Made by a program: the position numbers and the translations under genes. Shown piece after piece: positions 27,832 to 35,657 of a DNA stretch of 35,657 nt. The notes beneath the pieces were generated by a model, which ran no database searches, was not told the origin of the DNA, and worked only from the letters and a program-made list of their open reading frames with translations. Source of the DNA: Caulobacteraceae bacterium. GTDB taxonomy: Bacteria; Pseudomonadota; Alphaproteobacteria; Caulobacterales; Caulobacteraceae. The stretch is taken from the NCBI GenBank assembly GCA_025359665.1, contig JANYFU010000410.1, positions 1 through 35,657 of the forward strand, given 5' to 3'. The stretch's first letter is position 1. Every line of letters starts with the position of its first letter.

Positions 27832-29318
27832 CAGCGTTGACCTCCGACGGCGGGCTGGCCGAGCATGAAATCGGACTTGGGCTGGTAAGCTGGGTCGTGA
27901 GCGTCCCAGGCGAGGCCGCCGTCGATATAGACCTGATCGGGAATGGCGTAGACGCTGAACGGATCGGCGCTCCAAAGCACCACATCCGCCATCTTTCCCA
28001 CCTCCAACGAGCCGGTCTTGGCGTCTATGCCCAGCGCCTTGGCGGGATTGAGCGTTATCCAGCCGATCGCCTCGGGCCGGGTGATATTGAGGCCGGCGCG
28101 GTTGCCCGCCGCCATGGCTAGAGCGGCTTCCACATTCAGATGCTGCACCAGGTTCTCGTCGTCGGAGGACAGGGTCGCGCAGGCGCCGGCGCGCTGCAGC
28201 ATGGCGACATTCTCCTCGATGCCGTCGAAGGACTCCATCTTGAAGCCCCACCACTCGGCCCAGGTCACTGAACAGATTCCCTCGCGCCGCAGCAGGTCGG
28301 CGATCTTGTAGCTCTCCGAGGCGTGGTGGAAGGCGGCGATGTGGAAGCCGAACTCATGCGAGATGTCGATCATCTGGGCCATTTCATCGGCGCGATAGCA
28401 GTGGTTCTGAATGCGAATCTCGCCCCTCAGAACCCCACTGAGCGTATCGAGCTGAAGGTTGCGCAGCGGGGCGTCGGCTTTTTCGCCCTTGGCGACCTTG
28501 GCGCGGTAGTCGTCCCATTTGCGCTGATAGTCGCGGGCGGCGATCCAGGCGGCCCGATAGCCGGCCACATTGCCCATGTTGGTCGAGGGTGCGCGGCCCT
28601 TGCCGCCGTAGACCCGCTTGGGGTTTTCGCCGCAGGCCATTTTCAGATCATAGGGCGCGCCTGGAAATTTCATCGCTTGGACCGTCGTCGCGGCGACATT
28701 CTTCAAGACCACCGACCTGCCGCCGAACAGGTTCGCCGATCCGGGCAGGATTTCCAGGGTCGTGACGCCGCCGGCCAGAGCATGGGCGAAGCCTGGATCC
28801 TGCGGCCACACCGAGTGCTCGGACCAGACCTGGGCCGTGTTGGGATCGGTCGCTTCGTTGCCGTCCGACATCGCTTCGACCCCAGGGGAGGGATAGACGC
28901 CCAGGTGGGAGTGCGGATCGATGATGCCCGGCGTGAGCACGCGGCCATGGGCGTCGATGATCGTGGCGCCGGGCGGCGGTTTGACGTCGGCGCCGACAGC
29001 GGCGATCTTACCACCATTCATAACCAGCCCGCCTTGACGGATCTCCGGCGCGCCTGGAGACAGAATGCGGGCGTTGACGATCGCTGTCGTGGCGGACGGC
29101 AAGGGCCGATAGGTGGACGGATAGGGATCGGGGTTGACCGAAGGGTCCAGGCCTGGCGGCAGAACCTTGGCTTCAGTGGTCTTTTCGGGTCCAGGCCCCG
29201 CCGCCACTGGCTTCGGGTTCACGGCCTGCGTCTTTGGAGGCGCCGGCATCTGCGTGGCGCACCCCGCGGCGCACGCTATCGCCGTGGCGCTGACCACAAG
29301 CAAAACGAATCTTCTCAC
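27831..29318 (-). CDS. Amidohydrolase family protein, possible lipoprotein
   Basis: GTG start giving MRRFVLLVVSATAIACAAGCATQ; ARILSPGAPEIRQGGLVMNGGKIAAVGADVKPPPGATIIDAHGRVLTPGIIDPHSHLG; GSLEVGKMADVVLWSADPFS. 1-nt overlap with the downstream paralogue. Confidence 0.85.
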   Translation of the reverse strand: MRRFVLLVVSATAIACAAGCATQMPAPPKTQAVNPKPVAAGPGPEKTTEAKVLPPGLDPSVNPDPYPSTYRPLPSATTAIVNARILSPGAPEIRQGGLVMNGGKIAAVGADVKPPPGATIIDAHGRVLTPGIIDPHSHLGVYPSPGVEAMSDGNEATDPNTAQVWSEHSVWPQDPGFAHALAGGVTTLEILPGSANLFGGRSVVLKNVAATTVQAMKFPGAPYDLKMACGENPKRVYGGKGRAPSTNMGNVAGYRAAWIAARDYQRKWDDYRAKVAKGEKADAPLRNLQLDTLSGVLRGEIRIQNHCYRADEMAQMIDISHEFGFHIAAFHHASESYKIADLLRREGICSVTWAEWWGFKMESFDGIEENVAMLQRAGACATLSSDDENLVQHLNVEAALAMAAGNRAGLNITRPEAIGWITLNPAKALGIDAKTGSLEVGKMADVVLWSADPFSVYAIPDQVYIDGGLAWDAHDPAYQPKSDFMLGQPAVGGQR

Positions 29319-29491
29319 CGCGCCCCCTCGATGGTGCCGCCGAAAACGCAAACTCACGTCGGTACTTGAGCCTGGATCGCCCCGCCTGTCCATCGCCTCA
29401 GCGCCGCGCCGAGGCGGCGTGCGCGATAATTGGACTGTTCGGTGGCCAAACCGCAATGAGGGACTAGACAGCGGCTTCCGAAAGCTGACGA

Positions 29492-30946
29492 TTGCTGATA
29501 GTTGAGGGCAACGTCCGGTCAAAAAGGGCTGGATCTGCCGGGGGCGTGCGGGTGGGGACGTCGGTTGCATTTCTGAATAGAGGGGGTTGGTTAGAACGGC
29601 TATGGGCCGGTTTGGCCTTGCTCGTTCTTGGGCTCGGCGCCCTGGGTTTTCCGATCGCCGCGATATCGGCCGACGCCGGCCAGATGCATGTCCACGAAGG
29701 CGTGGCGTCCTGCGGCGGATCAGCTTGCCATGGCCGGCAAGTCGCCACCCCGCCAGACATTCGCCACAACGAAATTCTGACCTTGCAGGACGACACCGGT
29801 CCCGCGGGCGCCCACAGCAGGGCTTGGCGTGTGCTAACACAACCGCGCGCTCAAGCCATAGCCACAAGACTCGGTCTCGGTCGGGCTCAGGACGCGCCGG
29901 CTTGTCTTGGATGCCATTCCGAGCCCGCGGCGATGCGCGGCGAGTCTTTTCAGCGATCCGACGGGGTGGGTTGTGAGGCCTGTCATGGCGGCTCCGGCGG
30001 TTGGCTGGCCAGCCACTATGCCGCGGGCGTAAAACACTCTGACAGCGTGGCCAGAGGCATGATCCCGCTCGAAGACGCCAAGGCCCGCGCCGGGGTTTGC
30101 CTAGACTGTCACTTCGGCGGCTCGGCCAAGGGACAGTTCGTAACCCATGAGATCATGTCGGCTGGGCATCCCCGGATCGCCTTTGAACTCGACTTGTTCA
30201 GCACGCTTCAGAAGCATTACGACCTGGGCGAGAACTATGCTGGCCGCAAACCGATCCCCTCGGGGGTGAAGCTGTGGGCTGTTGGCCAGGCCATGGCGCT
30301 CGAGCGCTCACTGACCCTGTTTGGCGACTCCCGCCATGGTCAGGAAGGGGCGTTCCCTGAATTCTACTTCTTCGACTGCCACAGCTGTCATCGCGCGATA
30401 TCCGATGATCCCAAGGCCCGGCCGACCGCGATCGTAAACCCTGGCAGGCCGATCCTAGGCGGCATGCCGCCCTACAACGATGAGAACATGATCATGCTGT
30501 CGGCGGCGGCGAAGGTAACGGCGCCAAAATTGGCCTCGACTTTCGAAGCCAACAGCCGCGCCTTCCACAAGGCCCTGACTACCGACCGCGCCGCCGCGGT
30601 TCGCGCTGGCGCTCAACTGGCCGGCTCCGCGAAGGCGCTCTCGACCACCTTCTCCAGTCACGATTTCACCCGTGACGAGACGCTCGCGATCCTGGGTCAG
30701 GTGGTGGGGAACGCGCAGGCCGAGCGTTATACAGACTACACCGGTAGCGCCCAGTCGGTAATGGCTATCGACACTCTACTCAACGCGCTGGTGACCGCCG
30801 GTCAGGTCGACCGCGCCAAGGCCGCCGCCATGCGTCCTGATATCGATCGCGCCTATAGAGCGGTTAGTGACCCCAACGCATATCGTCCCGCGGAATTTCG
30901 GGGCTCGATAAGCCGCATCGCCGCGACGGTCAGGGCGCTTCGCTGA
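29492..30946 (+). CDS. Exported multiheme c-type cytochrome (cytochrome c554-like)
   Basis: Heme-binding motifs CGGSACH (CX4CH), CLGCH, CEACH, CLDCH, CHSCH; N-terminal hydrophobic signal. True start could be GTG at 29546. Confidence 0.85.
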   Translation: MLIVEGNVRSKRAGSAGGVRVGTSVAFLNRGGWLERLWAGLALLVLGLGALGFPIAAISADAGQMHVHEGVASCGGSACHGRQVATPPDIRHNEILTLQDDTGPAGAHSRAWRVLTQPRAQAIATRLGLGRAQDAPACLGCHSEPAAMRGESFQRSDGVGCEACHGGSGGWLASHYAAGVKHSDSVARGMIPLEDAKARAGVCLDCHFGGSAKGQFVTHEIMSAGHPRIAFELDLFSTLQKHYDLGENYAGRKPIPSGVKLWAVGQAMALERSLTLFGDSRHGQEGAFPEFYFFDCHSCHRAISDDPKARPTAIVNPGRPILGGMPPYNDENMIMLSAAAKVTAPKLASTFEANSRAFHKALTTDRAAAVRAGAQLAGSAKALSTTFSSHDFTRDETLAILGQVVGNAQAERYTDYTGSAQSVMAIDTLLNALVTAGQVDRAKAAAMRPDIDRAYRAVSDPNAYRPAEFRGSISRIAATVRALR

Positions 30947-32988
30947 TGGCGCGCGCTAATCCCATTCTGGCGGTCGTCGCCAGTCTGGCCCTTGCGCTTG
31001 CCGGTTGCGGCGGAGGTGGCGGGAGCAGCCCCACGCCTACGCCGCCGACGACACCTGTCAGTGTGTTTACCGCCCCGGCTCAATTGGCTTTGAGCGTCAC
31101 GGATGTGAAACAGGTGATCGCCCAGTCGGTGGCCGAGGCGCAGGCGCGCGGGACACCGGCGGTGATTTCCGTGACTGATCGGGTCGGCAACGTCCTGGCC
31201 GTCTACCAGATGACCGGTGCGCCCACGACGCTATTAATCAGGCATGGGCCTGGCTACACGCCTCCCAATGGCGGCGAGTCTGATATCCAGGGCGTCCTGA
31301 TCACGCCCTCGACGACGGCCGGGGCTCCGGGGCCGAGGGAAATTCGCACTCTTCTGGGGTCTCCCGCGGCGCTCGGCGCGATCGCCAAAGCCATAACCGG
31401 CGCCTACCTGTCGTCGGGCGGCAACGCCTTCTCCACCCGTACCGCCAGCGAGATCGTCCAGGACACTTTCCCGCCAAATCCCGCCACCGTCGGCCTGGGG
31501 AGTGGCCCACTGTTCGGCGTTCAGTTCAGCCAGCTGCCTTGCTCGGACCTGGAGATTCCCGCGCTCGGCAAGCCGATCGGTCCACACCCGTCGCCGCTTG
31601 GCCTTTCGGCTGATCCGGGCGGCTTCCCGCTGTACAAAAATGGCGTTCTGGTTGGCGGTATCGGTGTCAAGACCAACAGTGACTACAGCCTCGACCCGGA
31701 CGTAACGACCAACAATCCGACCCAGGTCGGTGAGGAAGCAATCGCTCTGGCCGGCACAGTGGGATTCGATCCGCCCACAGGCGTCACCGCCGACTTCATC
31801 ACTGCCGGTGGCAATTCCCTGATCTATACGGTGGCGACCAAGGCGATCCTGAAATCCTCGCCCGGGGCCGCGCCGGGCTTTGATACTCTAGGCGCTGGTG
31901 TCGGCGCCCTGATCCCAGTGCTTGCCTTCTATCCGAACCCGACGATCCTCGCCGGTCAGGCCTATGGCTCGGAATCGTCCGGAATACGTAAGTCGACAAC
32001 GGCGGAGTTCAGCAATCCCGACGCCTATATTCTGACTGATGGCGCCGGCGCCAATAGGTTCCCGGTGATCGGCGGCACCGATTCTCCAAGCGGCGCCGCG
32101 CCGCTGTCAGCGACCGAGGTTCAATCGGTGCTGCAGAACGCCTTCACGATCATGAGTAACGCCCGCGCCCAGATTCGCAGTCCGCTCGACAGTCGCGCCC
32201 AGGTCAGCATTACCGTGGTGGACACCAAGGGCGTGCCTCTCGGTCTGGTCCGGGCTCCCGATGCCCCGATTTTCGGCATCGATGTCGCCCTGCAAAAGGC
32301 GCGCACGGCCAACTTCTTTTCACATCCGTCCGCCGCCTCTGACCTGATGAACAACGCCGATCCTGGTCCCAACCCGGATAGCGCCACGCTAACCCGAAGC
32401 CAGGATATCAAGAACTTCGTGATCGCCATGCAGGCTTTCCTGGGCGACCCGAGCGCCTTTACCGGCAAGACCGCCTTCACGGATCGCGCCATCGCCGGCT
32501 TTTCCCGGCCAAGGTTTCCCGATGGGCAGGTTAATGGCGCTCCGGGGCCACTGTCGCGGCCGCCGGCGAACTGGAGCGTGTTCGCCACCGGCCTGCAGAC
32601 GGCGCTGGTGGACACCAATCTCATTCATGCCTTGCTGGGCGCCCCGGATAGTCGCTGCACCTTTGTGCCGAACGTCACCGCCGGCCAGAACCGCCTCCAG
32701 AACGGGATTCAGATCTTCGCCGGGGGAGAGCCGATCTATCGCAACGGCGTGCTGGTCGGGGCGATCGGCGTCTCGGGTGACGGCACGACTCAGGACGATA
32801 TGATCGGCTTTCTGGGTGCGGACGGCGCCCACAACGCACTCGGCACGATCGGTAACGCGCCGGTGGCGATTCGCGCCGACCAGCTAGTGATTAGCCAAGG
32901 GGGCGGGGCCAATCGAGTTCTCTATGTCAGTTGTCCGCCTGATCCGTTCGTAACGTCCCACGTTCAAGACGCCTGTTCGGGCAAATAA
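30946..32988 (+). CDS. Lipoprotein with two GlcG/HbpS-like heme-binding domains
   Basis: Lipobox LALAGC plus GGGGGSSPTPTPP linker; SVTDVKQVIAQSVAEAQARGTPAVISVTDRVGNVLAVYQM; two copies of the C-terminal element (FPLYKNGVLVGGIGV and EPIYRNGVLVGAIGVSG). 1-nt overlap with the upstream cytochrome. Confidence 0.75.
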   Translation: MARANPILAVVASLALALAGCGGGGGSSPTPTPPTTPVSVFTAPAQLALSVTDVKQVIAQSVAEAQARGTPAVISVTDRVGNVLAVYQMTGAPTTLLIRHGPGYTPPNGGESDIQGVLITPSTTAGAPGPREIRTLLGSPAALGAIAKAITGAYLSSGGNAFSTRTASEIVQDTFPPNPATVGLGSGPLFGVQFSQLPCSDLEIPALGKPIGPHPSPLGLSADPGGFPLYKNGVLVGGIGVKTNSDYSLDPDVTTNNPTQVGEEAIALAGTVGFDPPTGVTADFITAGGNSLIYTVATKAILKSSPGAAPGFDTLGAGVGALIPVLAFYPNPTILAGQAYGSESSGIRKSTTAEFSNPDAYILTDGAGANRFPVIGGTDSPSGAAPLSATEVQSVLQNAFTIMSNARAQIRSPLDSRAQVSITVVDTKGVPLGLVRAPDAPIFGIDVALQKARTANFFSHPSAASDLMNNADPGPNPDSATLTRSQDIKNFVIAMQAFLGDPSAFTGKTAFTDRAIAGFSRPRFPDGQVNGAPGPLSRPPANWSVFATGLQTALVDTNLIHALLGAPDSRCTFVPNVTAGQNRLQNGIQIFAGGEPIYRNGVLVGAIGVSGDGTTQDDMIGFLGADGAHNALGTIGNAPVAIRADQLVISQGGGANRVLYVSCPPDPFVTSHVQDACSGK

Positions 32989-32991
32989 CCG

Positions 32992-34821
32992 ATGAGGCTC
33001 GCAACGTTCCTGCTGGCTTCGGTTGCGGTTCTTGGGCCGAGCTTGGCCCTCGCCGCCGATCCGGCGCCTGCTCACGAGAAGTTCCCATCCGTCACACCAG
33101 TGATTGAACAGGTCCCGCCGGCCAAGGACCCTGAACTGATCGAGGGCAGGCAGCGGCCTGGTTTGCAACCATCCTATCCTCCGGCCTTTGTACAGACCAA
33201 CCCCGGCGCCGTACTGCCGCCCCAGGCAAGTTCGTTTCCGACAGATCAGATTCCGGTGCCCGATCGATGGCGTCTGTCAGCCGCCCTTGGGTTGGTGCAC
33301 CCTCGGCGATTTGATCCCTACAACCAGAATACGCTGAAAGGCGACCGGCCATTGAAGGGAACCGAAGACTGGTTCCTGGTTCTGAACGGTATCTCCGACA
33401 CGGTCGTCGAGCCGCGATCCTTTCCCACCGGCATCACCCCTCAATCAACCGAGCGTCCAGGCACGCTCGACGCCTTCGGCCGGTCGAACAGTCTCGGCCT
33501 TTCGCAAACCTTCATCGCCGGCGCCTCGCTGATTAAAGGCTCAACCGCCTTCAAGCCATCGGAGTGGGACTTCACGGTCTCGGTGGCGTTCAATTTCAAT
33601 TTCGCCTCGGCTTCAGAGCGTCAGTTGTTATCGGTCAATCCCAGCAGAGGGCTTGAGCGCATCGACGGTTTCGTCGGCCTTCAGGAATTCTTCGTCGAGC
33701 GGCACCTGCGCAATGTCTCGGATCGCTATGACTTCGACGCGGTGCGGATTGGCATCCAGCCGTTCACCACCGACTTTCGGGGCTTTCTGTTCCAGGACAG
33801 CCAGCTGGGTATCCGCCTGTTCGGCGACCGCGACGGCAACCGGTGGCAGTACAATCTGGCGTTCTTCGACCGGCTGGTGAAGGACACCAATTCCGGCCTC
33901 AACGACGTCACCCAGGCGCCGCGCAAGGACTATGTCGCGATCGCCAATGTCTATCGCCAGGACTTCCCGTTTCCAGGCCTCACCTCCCAACTGACGGTGG
34001 TCTACAACGCCAGCCGCGAAGGCGATGACGTCGTCTTCAACAAAAATGGCTTTCCGGTGATCCCCGCCATCATTGGCAATGATCGGGCGCGCGACTACGA
34101 TGTGGTCTACCTCGGCTATAACGCCGATGGCCATATCGGTCGGTTCAATATTACGGCCTCGACCTATCTGGCTCTGGGTCAGGATCGCAACAACATCTTC
34201 ACCGGCAAACCGTCCGATATCAGGGCATGGTTCGCCGCGGCCGAGCCCAGCTACGACTTCGACTGGTTCCGGGTTCGCCTGTCGGGTCTTTACGCTTCCG
34301 GCAACCATGATCCACGCGGCCACACCGAGACTGGCTTCGACTCGATCATGGAGAATCCGCAATTCGCGGGCGCTGACGCCAGCTATTTCGTCCGCCAGTC
34401 GATCCCCTTTATCGGTGGCGGCGGCGTGGGCCTCAACGGCCCCAACGGCATTCTTCTGGATCTGCGGTCTTCAAAGGATGAGGGTCAGTCGAATTTCAAC
34501 AATCCTGGCACGGCACTGTTGGGCGTGGGCGCGGATTTCGACGTGCTTCCGCAACTGCGGATTACAACCAACATTAACCACGTTTGGTTCGCCGACACTA
34601 ATGTGATCAAGGCCTTGCGCCAGCAGGGAACAGTCTCGAATGACCTGGGCTGGGATTATTCGGTCTCGACCATCTGGCGCCCGCGAATGACCCAGAATAT
34701 TATTTTCCGGTTGTCGGGCGCGATCTTCGAGCCCGGCGCGGGGTTCAACGATCTGTTCACGTCGGTGGGGCATGACTCGGTATTCTACTCTATTCTGCTG
34801 AACACCGTATTGGCTTTCTAG
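32992..34821 (+). CDS. Outer-membrane beta-barrel protein, no family assigned
   Basis: Signal peptide (MRLATFLLASVAVLGPSLALAAD), many amphipathic beta-strand-like stretches, C-terminal SILLNTVLAF with terminal Phe; 3 nt after the HbpS-like gene. Confidence 0.65.
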   Translation: MRLATFLLASVAVLGPSLALAADPAPAHEKFPSVTPVIEQVPPAKDPELIEGRQRPGLQPSYPPAFVQTNPGAVLPPQASSFPTDQIPVPDRWRLSAALGLVHPRRFDPYNQNTLKGDRPLKGTEDWFLVLNGISDTVVEPRSFPTGITPQSTERPGTLDAFGRSNSLGLSQTFIAGASLIKGSTAFKPSEWDFTVSVAFNFNFASASERQLLSVNPSRGLERIDGFVGLQEFFVERHLRNVSDRYDFDAVRIGIQPFTTDFRGFLFQDSQLGIRLFGDRDGNRWQYNLAFFDRLVKDTNSGLNDVTQAPRKDYVAIANVYRQDFPFPGLTSQLTVVYNASREGDDVVFNKNGFPVIPAIIGNDRARDYDVVYLGYNADGHIGRFNITASTYLALGQDRNNIFTGKPSDIRAWFAAAEPSYDFDWFRVRLSGLYASGNHDPRGHTETGFDSIMENPQFAGADASYFVRQSIPFIGGGGVGLNGPNGILLDLRSSKDEGQSNFNNPGTALLGVGADFDVLPQLRITTNINHVWFADTNVIKALRQQGTVSNDLGWDYSVSTIWRPRMTQNIIFRLSGAIFEPGAGFNDLFTSVGHDSVFYSILLNTVLAF

Positions 34822-34845
34822 GGGAGCGGGGCCACGAAACGCGTG

Positions 34846-35657
34846 ATGAAATCGTGGGTATCCTGGGTTCTGGCGTTGGTCGCGCTGGTGGTGATCTTGC
34901 CATGGGCGGTCGCCGCCAACGATGAGGAAAAGCCTGTCGAGCGTCACTATGTGACCGCGCCGGCCGCGCCGACCGGCGAGACCGTGGAACAGGCAGAGGC
35001 CAAGAGCGCCGGCTGCAAGAGCTGTCACACGTCGTCCGACACCTGGACGATGCACAAGTCCAAGGCGGTGGTTCTTGGATGTGTCGATTGCCATGGCGGC
35101 AACGCCTCGGTGACGGCGCCGGCCGGCCTCGCCAAGACTGATTCTCAATATGCCAGGCTGCGCGATCAGGCCCACGTTCTGCCGCGCTTCCCCAAGGCCT
35201 GGGGCTTCCCCCATTCGGCCAAACCCAAGGAAAGCTACACCCTGTTAAACCGCGAGGCGCCGGAGTTCGTGCGTTTCGTCAATCCGTCGGACTATCGCGT
35301 GGCGCGCTTGTCGTGCGGCGGCTGCCACCTGGCGCAGATTCAAGTCAGCGAGCGATCGATCATGTCGACCGGCGCGATGCTGTTTGGCGGTGCGTCCTAT
35401 AACAACGGCATCTTGCCCTATAAGCACTACGTTCTTGGCGAGGCCTACACAGACAAGGGCGAACCCGCGAAGTTGCTGTCGCCAGGCACGGCGCCGGGGT
35501 CGAAACCTGGAACAGTGACGGATGCGGAAAAGGCGCGTGGCGCCCTCTCGGTGCTCTACCCGCTGCCGACCTGGCAGGTTGACCCGCCAGGCGACAATTT
35601 CCGGGTGTTCGAGCGTGGTGGCCGGACCATCGGTACGCAGTTCCCTGAAATCGGCCT
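34846..35657 (+). CDS. Multiheme c-type cytochrome, truncated by the window end
   Basis: Translated by hand from ATG at 34846: MKSWVSWVLALVALVVILPWAVAANDEEKP... with CKSCH, CVDCH, CGGCH; open to the last base. Not in the supplied ORF track. Confidence 0.82.
   Translation, partial: MKSWVSWVLALVALVVILPWAVAANDEEKPVERHYVTAPAAPTGETVEQAEAKSAGCKSCHTSSDTWTMHKSKAVVLGCVDCHGGNASVTAPAGLAKTDSQYARLRDQAHVLPRFPKAWGFPHSAKPKESYTLLNREAPEFVRFVNPSDYRVARLSCGGCHLAQIQVSERSIMSTGAMLFGGASYNNGILPYKHYVLGEAYTDKGEPAKLLSPGTAPGSKPGTVTDAEKARGALSVLYPLPTWQVDPPGDNFRVFERGGRTIGTQFPEIG

Noticed and set aside
26788-27840. 350-aa + strand ORF
   Set aside because: Antisense shadow of the amidohydrolase gene.
27832-28254. N-terminal extension of the 573-aa amidohydrolase ORF
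   Set aside because: Overlaps the upstream amidohydrolase and is compositionally non-coding; the signal peptide starts at 27831.
28323-29369. 348-aa + strand ORF
   Set aside because: Antisense shadow of the second amidohydrolase.
33628-34362. 244-aa - strand ORF
   Set aside because: Antisense to the beta-barrel protein with signal peptide and terminal Phe.
34471-35214. 247-aa - strand ORF
   Set aside because: Antisense to the beta-barrel end and the truncated multiheme cytochrome, whose CXXCH motifs are decisive for the + strand.
1-35657. CRISPR arrays, tRNA/rRNA genes, insertion sequences or transposases
   Set aside because: None seen on reading; the only multi-copy short repeat is the palindrome at 18.6-20.1 kb, which lacks regular spacer structure.

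Overview
A 35.7 kb GC-rich window that looks alphaproteobacterial, probably Caulobacteraceae-like; this is inferred from protein style and gene neighbourhoods, with no database check. From left to right it contains: (1) a metabolic block with TesB-type thioesterase, zinc-dependent alcohol dehydrogenase, RlmJ, a membrane/HhH protein, a CMD-family protein and both methylmalonyl-CoA mutase subunits; (2) a complete phosphate module read right to left (porin, pstS, pstC, pstA, pstB, phoU, phoB) with no phoR in the window; (3) nitronate monooxygenase and a MarR-MFS efflux operon with a clear MarR operator; (4) a ~3 kb accessory island (about 17.99-20.98 kb) with small uncharacterised genes, an XRE regulator, a GcrA C-terminal-like Cys/His protein and a DUF6456-like protein, tied together by five copies of a palindrome TTGCRTRATGCRW that I found by eye; (5) an Lrp/AsnC regulator with lysine 6-dehydrogenase/saccharopine dehydrogenase-like and ALDH7-like genes; (6) SDR, PH-domain, enoyl-CoA hydratase and two exported amidohydrolases; (7) a right-end locus of multiheme cytochromes, a double GlcG/HbpS-domain lipoprotein and an outer-membrane beta-barrel protein, which continues off the window and whose last cytochrome gene is missing from the ORF track. 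The two strongest candidates for something undescribed are the XRE/palindrome mini-regulon (18.0-21.0 kb) and the cytochrome/HbpS/beta-barrel locus (29.5-35.66 kb). All homology calls come from reading the translations; no searches were run.
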